NCBI GenBank assembly: GCA_022763485.1
Contig: JALEGX010000002.1
Location: 1-43,950, forward strand
Origin: Paracoccaceae bacterium
Lineage (GTDB): Bacteria; Pseudomonadota; Alphaproteobacteria; Rhodobacterales; Rhodobacteraceae
Direction of reading: 5' to 3'
DNA length: 43,950 nucleotides
The position numbers and the translations under genes were made by a program. Below the pieces are notes generated by a model, which searched no databases, was not told where the DNA came from, and saw nothing but the letters and a program-made list of their open reading frames with translations. Shown in pieces: positions 1 through 8,701 of this stretch (positions within the stretch are counted from its first letter, which is position 1; each line of letters starts with the position of its first letter).

Positions 1-262
1 CGGCGACGATGATCGCCGCGCAGTGAACGAGCAGCACCAGCTATGAAGAAGCAGGTGGACGCCAGTTCCTACACCATCTCCCGGGACACTACCCGTCAAC
101 CCGGACCGACGGTTCCCGGATCTGCATCTGACCGATCAGATGCCGCGCCTGCCCTATTCGGTTCCGGTGATGGCCGTTCTGGCGCTCTGCCCGCCGATCT
201 GGCGCAGGGTCATGGACCGGCGCGTGGCCAAGTGGATGGCGGGAAAAAGCGAAACAGCGTGA
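1..262 (+). pseudogene. C-terminal remnant of an AlkB-like membrane monooxygenase, indel-damaged
   Basis: From about position 95 to the TGA at 260-262 one frame reads a clean tail containing NPDRRFPDL, MPRLPYSVPVM and CPPIWRRVMDRRVAKW. This resembles the extreme C-terminus of alkane 1-monooxygenases, integral-membrane di-iron enzymes that hydroxylate alkanes. Upstream the same frame stops at 44-46 and the other two frames stop at 24-26 and 10-12. DNA in the first 95 bases still looks like the expected histidine-motif region, read in pieces from different frames (for example HHLPGHYP in another frame). So this is either a decayed gene or a stretch with sequence errors at the contig edge. The family call rests on a short tail and is moderate. 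The 5' part lies outside the window. Confidence 0.45.
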
Positions 263-297
263 TTGGCAAGCCCGGTCGAATAGGTCACAGTCGGGGC

Positions 298-708
298 ATG
301 ATGCGCCTTGCTCTCAGCCTGCTGATGATTGGATTGGTCACTTGCCCCCCATCCGGGGCAACGGCAGACACGCTTCTGAACGGCGACGGGTTTGACCGCT
401 ACACAAGGGGCAAAACCCTATTCTACGGCTTTGATGGTGTGCCCTACGGGGTCGAGCGCTACCTGCCGGGCCGCCGCGTGATCTGGTCCTTTCTGGATGG
501 CGAATGTCAGGACGGCGAATGGTATGAGGACGCAGGCCAGATCTGTTTTCTCTATCAGGATCGCAGCGATCCCCAATGCTGGACCTTCCACCTGGGTCCC
601 GACGGGCTGTCGGCGCGTTTTGCCGATGATCCGACCCCGACCGAGCTGTATGAAGACACCGACATCAACGAACGGATGATCTGTCACGGTCCCGACGTCG
701 GGGTCTGA
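298..708 (+). CDS. Small secreted cysteine-containing hypothetical protein
   Basis: A 136-residue protein of no family I recognise. It starts MMRLALSLLMIGLVTCPP and has an apparent Sec signal peptide ending near ATA-DT (about residue 24), so it should act in the periplasm or outside the cell. The mature part is rich in aromatic residues and has four cysteines (in GECQDG, QICFLY, DPQCWTF and MICHGP), enough for two disulfides. I chose the ATG at 298 over the longer in-frame ATG at 43 because the extra residues are low-complexity and overlap the AlkB-like tail in another frame. It ends 13 bases before the convergent xseA stop. Function unknown. Confidence 0.7.
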   Translation: MMRLALSLLMIGLVTCPPSGATADTLLNGDGFDRYTRGKTLFYGFDGVPYGVERYLPGRRVIWSFLDGECQDGEWYEDAGQICFLYQDRSDPQCWTFHLGPDGLSARFADDPTPTELYEDTDINERMICHGPDVGV

Positions 709-721
709 GCCTGCACCCGCC

Positions 722-2305
722 TCAGAACAGCGATCCCTGCCCTTCGGGTCCGGGTTTCTGCTTGGGCTTGGGTTTCGGTGCGGGCTTGTCTGCCGGTGCC
801 ACCGACGCCGCCGGTTCGCCCGCCAGATCAAGGGTACCATCGGCAAATTCGATCTGGATCGCCTTGGCCTGTTGCGCGCGTGCGGCTGTGGTCACGACCT
901 CAGTGCCATCCCGCACCACGGCATAGCCCCGTTCCAGCGTCGCCCGGTAGCTCAGGATTTCGCGCTGGCGGTCGATGGACTCCAGTTGCTGGCGCAGGGT
1001 GGAAATCCGGCTTTCGCCGGCGCGGGCAAACCTCTGGACCAGCTGGGTCAGGCTCTCACGTTTGCGCAGCACATCCTGTTCCAGACGCGCCGGCTGCAGG
1101 CGCGACGCTTGCAGAACCAACCGGTCCCGCCGCGTGGACAGCCCCCGCAACAGGGCAGGTTCCAGCCGGATCTGGCGCTCTTCGAATCTCTTGCGCTCCG
1201 CCTTCACCCGATCCTGCAGGCGCGAGGGACGCAGGGCGGCACTGTTTTCCGCCAGCGCAAGGCGCCGGGCCTGAACACCACGAACCAGCGCATTTGGCAG
1301 GCGTTCCGCCACCTGGTCAAACCGCTGTCGCGGCGTGTCCAGCAGGCTGTCGGGCCGCGGCAGGGCGCGCGACAGGTCCGCCAGCCGCTGCTGCCGCATC
1401 TGCACCGCCTGCCCGACACCACGGGTCAGCCGCGCGCCCATGCTTTCGGTCCAGGCCAGAAGCTCCAGCCGCACCGGCACCGCCAGTTCGGCCGCAGCGG
1501 TCGGTGTCGGCGCACGCTGATCTGAGACGAAATCGATCAGCGTGGTATCTGTCTCATGTCCCACGGCCGAGATCAGGGGAATCCCCGACGCGGCCGCCGC
1601 GCGGGCGACGATTTCTTCGTTGAAGCCCCAAAGATCCTCGATCGAGCCGCCCCCACGCGCCACGATGATCAGATCGGGCCGCGGCAAAGCGCCGCCGGGG
1701 GTGAAGGCGTTGAAGCCTTCGATGGCCCGTGTGACCTCCGGCGCGCAGTTTGCCCCCTGCACGGCCACCGGCCACACCAGCACCTTGCGCGGGAAGCGGT
1801 CCCGCAGGCGATGCAGGATATCGCGGATCACCGCACCCGAGGGCGACGTGATCACCCCAACGATCTGTGGCAGATAGGGCAGACGCTGTTTGCGCGCGAC
1901 GTCGAACAGGCCTTCGGCCTCCAGCTGCTTCTTGCGCTTTTCCAGCAACGCCATCAGCGCGCCCTGTCCGGCGACAGCAACCTCATCCGCGTTCAAATTA
2001 TACTTGGATTGCGCCCCAAAGGCCGTCAAACGCCCGGTTACAACGACTTCCAGCCCCTCTTCGGGCACCACGGACAGGTTTGCCACCTGCCCTTTCCAGG
2101 TGGTGCAGGCCAGCACGTTCCGGTCATCCTTGATGTCATAATAGAGGTGCCCCGAACGCGCCTTGAACACACGACCGACCTCGCCCCGGACGCGCACGCG
2201 ACCAAAGCTGCCTTCCAGCGTCCGCTTCACTTCTCCGGACAATTCGGAAACGGTGAACTCGGGCATATTCTGACCCGGAACCGGGTCGTCGAACAGATCG
2301 GACAA
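722..2305 (-). CDS. xseA: Exodeoxyribonuclease VII large subunit
   Basis: XseA is the large subunit of ExoVII, which with XseB degrades single-stranded DNA from both ends in the cytosol. The 527-residue protein has an N-terminal OB-fold domain (about 13-110, starting at PEFTVSELSGEVKRTLE). It is followed by the ExoVII catalytic domain with VARGGGSIEDLW (about 216-226) and SAVGHETD (about 246-253). A long helical/coiled region follows (about 290-470). The C-terminus is a Lys/Pro-rich tail ending in GQGSLF. I place the start at the TTG at 2305 (MSDLFDDPV) because AGGAG sits seven bases upstream. The longer open frame to 2458 has no conserved sequence and enters the purD promoter region. Divergent from purD. 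xseB is not in the window. Confidence 0.93.
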   Translation of the reverse strand: MSDLFDDPVPGQNMPEFTVSELSGEVKRTLEGSFGRVRVRGEVGRVFKARSGHLYYDIKDDRNVLACTTWKGQVANLSVVPEEGLEVVVTGRLTAFGAQSKYNLNADEVAVAGQGALMALLEKRKKQLEAEGLFDVARKQRLPYLPQIVGVITSPSGAVIRDILHRLRDRFPRKVLVWPVAVQGANCAPEVTRAIEGFNAFTPGGALPRPDLIIVARGGGSIEDLWGFNEEIVARAAAASGIPLISAVGHETDTTLIDFVSDQRAPTPTAAAELAVPVRLELLAWTESMGARLTRGVGQAVQMRQQRLADLSRALPRPDSLLDTPRQRFDQVAERLPNALVRGVQARRLALAENSAALRPSRLQDRVKAERKRFEERQIRLEPALLRGLSTRRDRLVLQASRLQPARLEQDVLRKRESLTQLVQRFARAGESRISTLRQQLESIDRQREILSYRATLERGYAVVRDGTEVVTTAARAQQAKAIQIEFADGTLDLAGEPAASVAPADKPAPKPKPKQKPGPEGQGSLF

Positions 2306-2330
2306 CGGGGCGCTCCTCTTGCTCTGCGGC

Positions 2331-2388
2331 GCGGTACATTCGAAAACTCGATGTACGGTCTGTGGATTGCGTCCCGGGCCTGTACCGC
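2331..2388. promoter_or_regulatory. Repeated GGTACA/TGTACC elements between xseA and purD
   Basis: The 155-base divergent region contains GCGGTACA (2331-2338), an exact inverted copy TGTACCGC (2381-2388), and between them ATGTACGG, which forms a second inverted repeat GTACAT (2334-2339)/ATGTAC (2351-2356). Three copies of one TGTAC core in 60 bases suggest an operator serving xseA, purD or both. No regulator is known to me for this motif. Confidence 0.35.
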
Positions 2389-2460
2389 TTCTTGTTCTGG
2401 ACGCCGCCACAGCATAGAACGCGCAGCAAGCAAGGCCAAGCAGATCGGAGACACGCAATC

Positions 2461-3723
2461 ATGAATATCCTCATCCTCGGCAGCGGCGGACGAGAACACG
2501 CGCTGGCATGGGCCGTGATGCAGAACCCGAAATGCGACAAGCTGATTGTCTGCCCGGGCAACGCCGGGATCGCGCAGATCGCCGAATGCGCCTCGTTCGA
2601 CATCATGGATGGCGGGGCCGTTGCCAATTTTGCCGAAGAAAACGCCATCGACTTCGTGATCGTCGGCCCCGAAGCGCCGCTGGCAGTGGGCGTTGCGGAC
2701 CGTCTGCGCGACGCCGGGGTGCTGGTCTTTGGCCCGTCCGAAGCCGCCGCACGGCTGGAGGCATCCAAAGCCTTCACCAAGGAGATCTGCGACGCGGCCA
2801 ACGCGCCCACAGCCGGATACGGGCATTTCACCGACGCCGAGGCCGCAAAGGCCCATGTCCGAAGCACTGGCGCGCCCATCGTGGTCAAGGCCGATGGCCT
2901 GGCCGCGGGCAAGGGGGTGATCATCGCTATGGATGAGGCCACCGCGCTGGAGGCCATCGACGACATGTTCGGCGGCGCCTTTGGGGGCGCAGGTGCCGAA
3001 GTGGTGATCGAAGAGTTCATGGAAGGCGAAGAGGCCTCGCTCTTCGTGCTGGTTGACGGCGAAGACGTGCTGCCGATTGGCACCGCGCAGGACCATAAGC
3101 GCGTCGGCGAAGGCGACACCGGACCCAACACCGGTGGCATGGGGGCCTATTCCCCGGCGCCGGTGCTGTCGCCCGAGATCGAAGCCAAGGCGATGGACGA
3201 AATCGTCAAGCCCACCATGAAGGCAATGGCCGATCGCGGCATGCCCTATCAGGGCGTGCTTTATGCCGGGTTGATGATCAAGGACGGCCAACCCCGCCTT
3301 GTGGAATACAACGTCCGCTTTGGTGACCCGGAATGCCAGGTGCTGATGATGCGCCTTGGTGCGCAGGCTCTGGACCTGATGCATGCCGCCGCCGAAGGCC
3401 GCCTGTCCGAGGCGCGGGTGAATTGGGCCGATGACCATGCGATCACCGTTGTCATGGCCGCGAACGGCTATCCCGGCTCCTATGAAAAGGGCACCGAAAT
3501 CAAGGGGCTGGATGCCCTGCCCGAAGACAGCATGAACATGGTCTTCCACGCCGGCACCACCGAAGCGCAGGGCAGCATCCTGGCGGCAGGCGGGCGGGTC
3601 CTGAACGTCACCGCCCGCGGCACGTCGCTGCAGGAGGCCCGCGATCGGGCCTATGCCATGGTTGACGCCATCGACTGGCCGGATGGGTTCTTCCGGCGCG
3701 ACATTGGATGGCGCGCTCTCTGA
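2461..3723 (+). CDS. purD: Phosphoribosylamine--glycine ligase
   Basis: PurD (GAR synthetase) joins phosphoribosylamine and glycine with ATP, the second step of purine biosynthesis. At 420 residues it has the usual length. The N-domain carries GSGGREHALAW (7-17). The ATP-grasp region includes VVKADGLAAGKGV, the acidic ELE-type strand and the DHKRVGEGDTGPNTGGMGAY segment. The metal-binding end reads EYNVRFGDPECQ. The ATG at 2461 begins exactly at MNILILGSGG. The gene is followed within 8 bases by a strong intrinsic terminator, so it is a single-gene transcript. Confidence 0.97.
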   Translation: MNILILGSGGREHALAWAVMQNPKCDKLIVCPGNAGIAQIAECASFDIMDGGAVANFAEENAIDFVIVGPEAPLAVGVADRLRDAGVLVFGPSEAAARLEASKAFTKEICDAANAPTAGYGHFTDAEAAKAHVRSTGAPIVVKADGLAAGKGVIIAMDEATALEAIDDMFGGAFGGAGAEVVIEEFMEGEEASLFVLVDGEDVLPIGTAQDHKRVGEGDTGPNTGGMGAYSPAPVLSPEIEAKAMDEIVKPTMKAMADRGMPYQGVLYAGLMIKDGQPRLVEYNVRFGDPECQVLMMRLGAQALDLMHAAAEGRLSEARVNWADDHAITVVMAANGYPGSYEKGTEIKGLDALPEDSMNMVFHAGTTEAQGSILAAGGRVLNVTARGTSLQEARDRAYAMVDAIDWPDGFFRRDIGWRAL

Positions 3724-3730
3724 CACTTCC

Positions 3731-3760
3731 AAGGCGGACCATCGGGTCCGCCTTTTCCTT
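3731..3760 (+). terminator. Intrinsic terminator of purD
   Basis: Perfect hairpin AAGGCGGACC / GGTCCGCCTT with an ATCG loop, followed by a T-rich stretch (TTTTCCTT). Confidence 0.9.
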
Positions 3761-3865
3761 TCCGGGCACTGCTGCGCCGCGACGTTGCGCGCCTTGCGGT
3801 GGTAAAACTGTTTCCCCGGCGTTTTCAGCGGGATATGCTATGTCCTGAAGTTGCTGGAGACGAAG

Positions 3866-4480
3866 ATGAATTGCGAACCCGATCCCCAAGAGGTCGACAA
3901 GGCCTATGATGAAGGGGACTTTACGCAACTAGCCTTTGACTATGCCCCCATTGGCCTGGTGGTGACCGAAAACCGCGTCATCCGGGACAGCAACAAGCGG
4001 TTCCGGGAAATGTTCCAGTATTCGGCAGAAGAGCTGCAGGACAAGCTCTTCGTGTTCCTTTATCCGTCCGAGGAAGAATTCCTGAACGTGCGCCACCGTG
4101 GCGACAATATCCTGGGCAAGGGCAACCTCTACTGGGACGAACGGGTGATGCGCCGCAAGAACGGTGAGCTGTTCTGGGTCCGGGTCCGGGGCCACAGCTT
4201 CACCCCAGATGCACCGCTGGGGCGCGCTGTCTGGAGCTTTGCGGATCTCGCGGCGCTCCGCCCCTATCAGCCGCTCACCCGCCGCGAACGCGAGGTGTTT
4301 TCGCTGATGTCAGAGGGCAAGACCAGCAAGGAGATCGCACGCATTCTGGACCTCAGCTATCGCACGGTCGAGGTCTATCGCGCCAAGCTGTTGAAGAAAT
4401 TCGGCGCCAACAACACCGCCGCTCTCTTTACCTCTCTGGGGGATATCGAAGGCGATCATGTCGTGCCCACTGCGACCTGA
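3866..4480 (+). CDS. PAS domain, LuxR-type HTH transcriptional regulator
   Basis: A 204-residue cytosolic regulator. Residues about 20-125 form a PAS sensor domain (FDYAPIGLVVTENRVIRDSN, then KNGELFWVRVRGHSF near its end). Residues about 133-190 form a LuxR/GerE helix-turn-helix (LTRREREVFSLMSEGKTSKE, then LSYRTVEVYRAKLLKK). There is no receiver domain and no adjacent histidine kinase or LuxI, so the PAS domain itself probably senses the signal. I prefer the ATG at 3866 (GGAG seven bases upstream) to the TTG at 3851. The gene stands alone between the purD terminator and a convergent gene. Target genes unknown. Confidence 0.85.
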   Translation: MNCEPDPQEVDKAYDEGDFTQLAFDYAPIGLVVTENRVIRDSNKRFREMFQYSAEELQDKLFVFLYPSEEEFLNVRHRGDNILGKGNLYWDERVMRRKNGELFWVRVRGHSFTPDAPLGRAVWSFADLAALRPYQPLTRREREVFSLMSEGKTSKEIARILDLSYRTVEVYRAKLLKKFGANNTAALFTSLGDIEGDHVVPTAT

Positions 4481-4507
4481 GGCCAACCTGCCCCCAAAGC
4501 CGCAGCC

Positions 4508-5307
4508 TTATTGACAGGACAGCGCCCGGTCCACAGAGGCGCGCGAGCGGAACGGCGCCAGCGTCCGGGCCTGCAATCCGCCTTTGGCCAGCTGCACCGC
4601 AACCACGTTGCGCCAGGAGCTGTCGGCCAGGATCATCTCCGGTCCCTGACCACAATCGCGGAGGCCCGAGGTAATGAAGTCTTCGCCAATCCGGTGATTG
4701 GTGAACCCGGCCAGCTCTGCCACAGGCTCCAGCCGTCCGGATTTGTAGCGCCAGATCTTGATGGTCTTGGCCAGATGCGGACGGTCCACATAGGCCAGCT
4801 CGACATGCCCGTCCCCGTCCAGATCCGCCGCACCGATCGGCGCAAGCCAGCGGTTGGTGCGGCCGATGTGCGGGGTCTCAGTGATCTTGCCCTCAGGACC
4901 ATAGAGTGCCAGCGCGCCGCCAAGTCCGACATCGGTCTCCACCACCATCGCCGCGTCAGCCTGGCCATCCAGATCCAGATCGACCAGACGCGGCTCCAGA
5001 TCTTCGAACACGTGATCGCGGGGCAGCCGGATGACGACCTCCGACGTCCGGACCGCAGCGTCCTGTCCTGCAGTCGCGCTGCTCCGGTTGGAAACGGTCA
5101 GGGTCAATGCGCCATATTCGATGGCGTCGCCCAGGACCCCATGCGCATACCGTCCGGTCGGCTCACCAAAGGCGGCACTTTCCAGAGTTTGCGCAAAGCT
5201 GGCCGAAGCGCCCCCGACCAGCCACAGGCCCGCCACCATCACTGCGCGGCGGGCGGTACGTTGCCAGGGGCGCGACGGGTCACGCCGCGCCTTGCAACGC
5301 AGGATCA

Positions 5308-5308
<1 letters not shown>
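4508..5308 (-). CDS. Secreted FG-GAP/VCBS-repeat-like protein
   Basis: A 266-residue exported protein. A basic N-terminus and a hydrophobic segment (VMVAGLWLVGGASASFA, about 23-39) form a signal peptide with likely cleavage at SFA-QT. The mature part has calcium-binding-like aspartate loops typical of FG-GAP/VCBS repeats: DLDLDGQADAAMVV and AADLDGDGHVELAYVD, each followed by a strand. This points to a partial beta-propeller in the periplasm. The ATG overlaps the TGA of the upstream ferredoxin by one base (TGATG), so the two are translationally coupled. An internal Met at the hydrophobic segment is a possible later start. Function unknown. Confidence 0.75.
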
Positions 5309-5709
<401 letters not shown>

Positions 5710-5857
5710 TCATGCCGCGGATGAACTTTACCGTTGGGTTTTTCGCCTCCGTTGCAGATCCACCCGCAGAATTGCCCTCCCCTCCCGCACCAAGCGGTCT
5801 TTGCGTTGCGCCGGTTTCTGCGGTATCGTCGGGCAAAAGCCGAAAGAGGCCCGAGCA

Positions 5858-6397
5858 ATGTCCAAACCCATCAGCTTTCGCTGCACGCTTCTGGCGCTTG
5901 TCCTGTGCGGGGCCTGCGCACAGGTCGATCTGCCGGACCTCATCGCGCCTTCGGGACCGGAGGTCACGCGACTGCAGCAAGAAACCCCGCCAGGGGCCCC
6001 TGTCGGGACCTGCTGGGGTAAACAGGTGATTCCTGCAATCATTGAAACGGTCACCCATCAGGTGATGATGCAGCCCGCCGAGGTCAGCACCGACGGCACG
6101 GTTCTGCAGCCCGCCATCTACAAGACGGAAACGCGGCAGGACATCGTGCGCGAACGCAAGGAGATCTGGTTCGAAGTGCTGTGCGACGACGCGCGCACAC
6201 CCGAGTTCTTTGCCTCCGTCCAGCGGGCGCTGAAGGTGCGCGGGCTCTACCGTGGCGCCATCACCGGTGAAAACGATGCCCGCACCCGCGCCGCCATCCG
6301 TCGCTATCAGGCCCCGCAGGGATTTGACTCCGGCATCCTGTCTCTGGCGGCCGCCCGCAAGCTGGGTCTGGTTCAGGTGAAGCCCCGCGCGAACTGA
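5858..6397 (+). CDS. Peptidoglycan-binding lipoprotein
   Basis: A 179-residue envelope protein. It starts MSKPISFRCTLLALVLCGAC, a signal sequence with a candidate lipobox cysteine at residue 20 (the -3 residue is Cys, which is unusual). The middle holds a conserved GTCWGKQVIPAIIETVT segment. The C-terminus (about 122-172) is a PG_binding_1-like repeat: FFASVQRALKVRGLYRGAIT, then NDARTRAAIRRYQ and a terminal LSLAAARKLGL. It is probably anchored in a membrane and attached to the cell wall. Divergent from the ferredoxin with a 226-base spacer; no operon partner. Confidence 0.8.
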   Translation: MSKPISFRCTLLALVLCGACAQVDLPDLIAPSGPEVTRLQQETPPGAPVGTCWGKQVIPAIIETVTHQVMMQPAEVSTDGTVLQPAIYKTETRQDIVRERKEIWFEVLCDDARTPEFFASVQRALKVRGLYRGAITGENDARTRAAIRRYQAPQGFDSGILSLAAARKLGLVQVKPRAN

Positions 6398-6496
6398 ACC
6401 CCATCCGATTTACGGGGCAAGGTGCGGAAAACCTCCCCTTGAACGGTTTCCCTTCCTATGATCGCTTTGAGCGACACGAACAGCAGGAGGGGGACC

Positions 6497-7165
6497 ATGC
6501 TGCACCAGGATCTTCCCGACATCGGCTTTCTGGCCTGTGCCTCGGAACGACTGAAGCGGCTTCTGGCCAGCCAGGCCAAGGAGATAGCGCTGGACACCGG
6601 GGATGTGCTTTTCGAGCAGGGGGATGAAGGCGACGCGCTTTTCGTGATCACCCAGGGCGCGCTTGAATTCTCGATCCTGTCGGCGGCGGGGCGCAAGCTG
6701 TCCCTGGACATGATGCGGGCGGGGTCGATCTTCGGGGAAATCTCGCTCTTTGATCCGGGCCCACGCACTGCCACCGTCACGGCGACCGAACCCAGCCGTG
6801 TACGCAGGGTGCGCAACCGCGATATTCTGGAACAGATCCAGCAGCATCCCGAGCTGGCCGCCGACCTGATCCGGCTGGCAGGACAGCGCATGCGCTGGAT
6901 GGGTATGCAGCTCAATGAACAGGTCTTCCTGCCGATGCCCACACGGCTTGCGCGCAAGGTTCTCTATCTGACGGCAGAAGAGCGGTCAGCTACGCTGGCG
7001 CTGTCGCAATCAGAGCTGGCAGAATTTGTGGGCGCCACGCGCGAAGCCGTTTCCAAGACGCTTGCCGCCTGGAAAAAGGCCGGCGTGGTCGAAGCCAGCC
7101 GGGGCGGCCTGGCCATTCTGGACCGGGATGCGCTCAAGGTGCTGGCCGATCCGGACGTGATCTGA
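6497..7165 (+). CDS. Crp/Fnr-family transcriptional regulator
   Basis: A 222-residue regulator. The N-terminal cyclic-nucleotide-binding-type beta-barrel (about 20-130) includes GDEGDALFVITQGALEF and GEISLFDPGPRTATVTA. The C-terminal Crp winged helix (about 140-215) includes SQSELAEFVGATREAVSKTL. It lacks the N-terminal cysteine cluster of Fnr, so it is not an Fe-S oxygen sensor. Retention of Arg-Thr-Ala in the phosphate cassette position makes nucleotide binding possible but not proven. I chose the ATG at 6497, preceded by AGGAGGGGG, over the in-frame ATG at 6458. Single gene, ending before a bidirectional terminator. Confidence 0.9.
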   Translation: MLHQDLPDIGFLACASERLKRLLASQAKEIALDTGDVLFEQGDEGDALFVITQGALEFSILSAAGRKLSLDMMRAGSIFGEISLFDPGPRTATVTATEPSRVRRVRNRDILEQIQQHPELAADLIRLAGQRMRWMGMQLNEQVFLPMPTRLARKVLYLTAEERSATLALSQSELAEFVGATREAVSKTLAAWKKAGVVEASRGGLAILDRDALKVLADPDVI

Positions 7166-7290
7166 CTTTTTTCAAGTTTTTTAACGCTCTGTGAACTCCT
7201 TCACAGAATTTGGATGCGAGACAGGGCAATCTGTTTCAGGGGCCGGACAGCATATCCCCAGTGCCTGTCCCTTCCGGCCTCACCATCCCT

Positions 7291-7323
7291 AAGAGCCATG
7301 TGTCCCCGCACATGGCTCTTTCA
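7291..7323. terminator. Bidirectional intrinsic terminator
   Basis: Perfect 12-bp inverted repeat AAGAGCCATGTG (7291-7302) / CACATGGCTCTT (7309-7320) between the convergent Crp-type and NIF3-like genes. Both flanks supply short T runs in their own direction. Confidence 0.85.
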
Positions 7324-7348
7324 CTTTCAGAGCGTCACCTCTTGTAGC

Positions 7349-7792
7349 TCACCGATGCGCTTCTGGCACCCAATCGGCGCTGTCACGGTTCCAGAACCGG
7401 TTCGGATTGTCCTCATCCAGCCCGCGGATATGCAGGGTCCGGATGCAGGGCGACACAAAGATCACCGGCTCCTCATAGGGGTGTTGCGCATAGATGCGCT
7501 GCAAGACGGCAATCAGCCCCTGCTGATCCACGTTCAGAAAGAAGGAGAGCTCAACACAGGGCACCTCAACCGCCGCCTCTGTGGCCGCGTTTCGCCCGTC
7601 CCCCAGTGAGCGGAACATTTGCACACCCGGTGCGCTGCGAAAACACACGCGGTCGTAGTCCCCGTATTTCAGGTCCACCTGCGACAGGACCGCGTCGATG
7701 ATGTCCTGACCGTGCATCTCTGGCACCTGGACGGAAACAAGTGTTCCCTGCTCCGGGACAAATCGATGGTTCTTCAAATCTGGAAACTGCAT
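7349..7792 (-). CDS. NIF3/YqfO-dimerisation-domain-like small protein
   Basis: A 147-residue soluble protein. Its centre carries VLQRIYAQHPYEEPVIFV (about 97-114). The HPYEEP motif marks the CutA-like ferredoxin-fold dimer domain inserted in NIF3/YqfO proteins, here standing alone without the NIF3 metal-binding halves. The N-terminus (LVSVQVPEMHGQDIIDAVLS) fits the first strand-helix unit of that fold. Homologues are sometimes labelled structural toxin protein RtxA; I see nothing to support a toxin role. It lies 83 bases downstream of the ArsR-type gene on the same strand and may be cotranscribed. Function unknown. Confidence 0.65.
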   Translation of the reverse strand: MQFPDLKNHRFVPEQGTLVSVQVPEMHGQDIIDAVLSQVDLKYGDYDRVCFRSAPGVQMFRSLGDGRNAATEAAVEVPCVELSFFLNVDQQGLIAVLQRIYAQHPYEEPVIFVSPCIRTLHIRGLDEDNPNRFWNRDSADWVPEAHR

Positions 7793-7875
7793 TTCACCCT
7801 CACATGCTTGATGTGTTGGGTTTACCGCAGGGGCCGCACTCCCACTGCTCCGATCCCTTCGTCATCGGTCGAACT

Positions 7876-8601
7876 CTAATCCGTTGCGCCGCTCTGCAAC
7901 GCGTCCTGTGTGATGCCGAACAGGTCCTGCAGCTTGTCATACCCCCGCGACGTGATGAGCAGCGCCCGTGTCCCGGTGACGCGCTGGACCCAGCCGTCAT
8001 CGAAGGCCCATTGCAGCAGGGCCGTCGCCAGAGGTCCGGACAGGTGATGCTTGCGCTCCGTCCAGTCCAGGCAGAGCCGGGCGATCGGTTGCGCCCCGCC
8101 GGGCTTGGGAACCTCAAGCCCTTGCGCCTGAACAAAGTCCTGAAACGCGGGTCCGGCATGGACACTGTCGCCCGACACCAAGACAACGCCCTTGGCCGTC
8201 AGCCCCTGCATCAGCAGCACGCCCAGCCGACCGGCAATATGGTTGTAACAGCAGCGCGCCAACAAAACATCCTGCCCCCCTTGCCCCGTCCGCGCCTTGG
8301 CAGAGCGCGCGGCACGGGTTACGTGGTCTGTGGGCGACAGGCTGGCCAGCCCCTCCAGCACGCGGGCGACCTCCTCGCCGGCGATCCGGTGAAAGATATG
8401 GCGGCCGCTTTTCAGCGACGTGGTCAGCCCGGCCTGGTTCAGCTGCCTGAGATGCACGGTGGCTGTCTGCGGGCTGATATTGGCCGCGCAGGCCAGTTCC
8501 TTGTTGGTGAAAGCTCGGCCGTCCATCAGCTCACACAGGATCCTGGAGCGGCTGGGGTCAGCAAGCGCTGCGCCAATGATATCCAAACGTGGTTCTGTCA
8601 T
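7876..8601 (-). CDS. ArsR-type winged-helix regulator with C-terminal extension
   Basis: A 241-residue regulator. Residues about 8-85 form an ArsR-like winged helix (ALADPSRSRILCELMDGRA, then ISPQTATVHLRQLNQAGLT as the recognition region). Unlike minimal 100-residue ArsR proteins it carries about 150 more residues, beginning with a cysteine pair at 117-118 in ARCCYNHIAGRLG and ending in a second helical domain with LITSRGYDKLQDLFG. Longer ArsR proteins with this CY-H-AGRLG motif are a recognised subgroup. The cysteine pair could bind metal or sense oxidation, which is inference. Upstream of the NIF3-like gene on the same strand. Confidence 0.82.
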   Translation of the reverse strand: MTEPRLDIIGAALADPSRSRILCELMDGRAFTNKELACAANISPQTATVHLRQLNQAGLTTSLKSGRHIFHRIAGEEVARVLEGLASLSPTDHVTRAARSAKARTGQGGQDVLLARCCYNHIAGRLGVLLMQGLTAKGVVLVSGDSVHAGPAFQDFVQAQGLEVPKPGGAQPIARLCLDWTERKHHLSGPLATALLQWAFDDGWVQRVTGTRALLITSRGYDKLQDLFGITQDALQSGATD

Positions 8602-8635
8602 GACAGGATCCTAGCGCAGTTTGGCCGACATCGGG

Positions 8636-8667
8636 CACAGAAAAACCCCGGCGCTTGGGCCGGGGTT
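8636..8667 (-). terminator. Intrinsic terminator of degP
   Basis: On the minus strand the stem AACCCCGGC / GCCGGGGTT (8667-8659 and 8652-8644) is followed by TTTTTCTG. It lies 35 bases past the degP stop. Confidence 0.88.
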
Positions 8668-8701
8668 CCTCGTGTTCTTACATGCGCAGGGACGCAGGGG
8701 G

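Noticed and set aside
6458..6496. Longer N-terminus for the Crp-family regulator
   Set aside because: The ATG at 6497 has a near-perfect AGGAGG; the extra 13 residues are not conserved in style.
7349..7792. RtxA toxin component
   Set aside because: That label is attached to some homologues, but the sequence shows only a CutA/NIF3-type dimer domain, with no toxin repeats or secretion signal.
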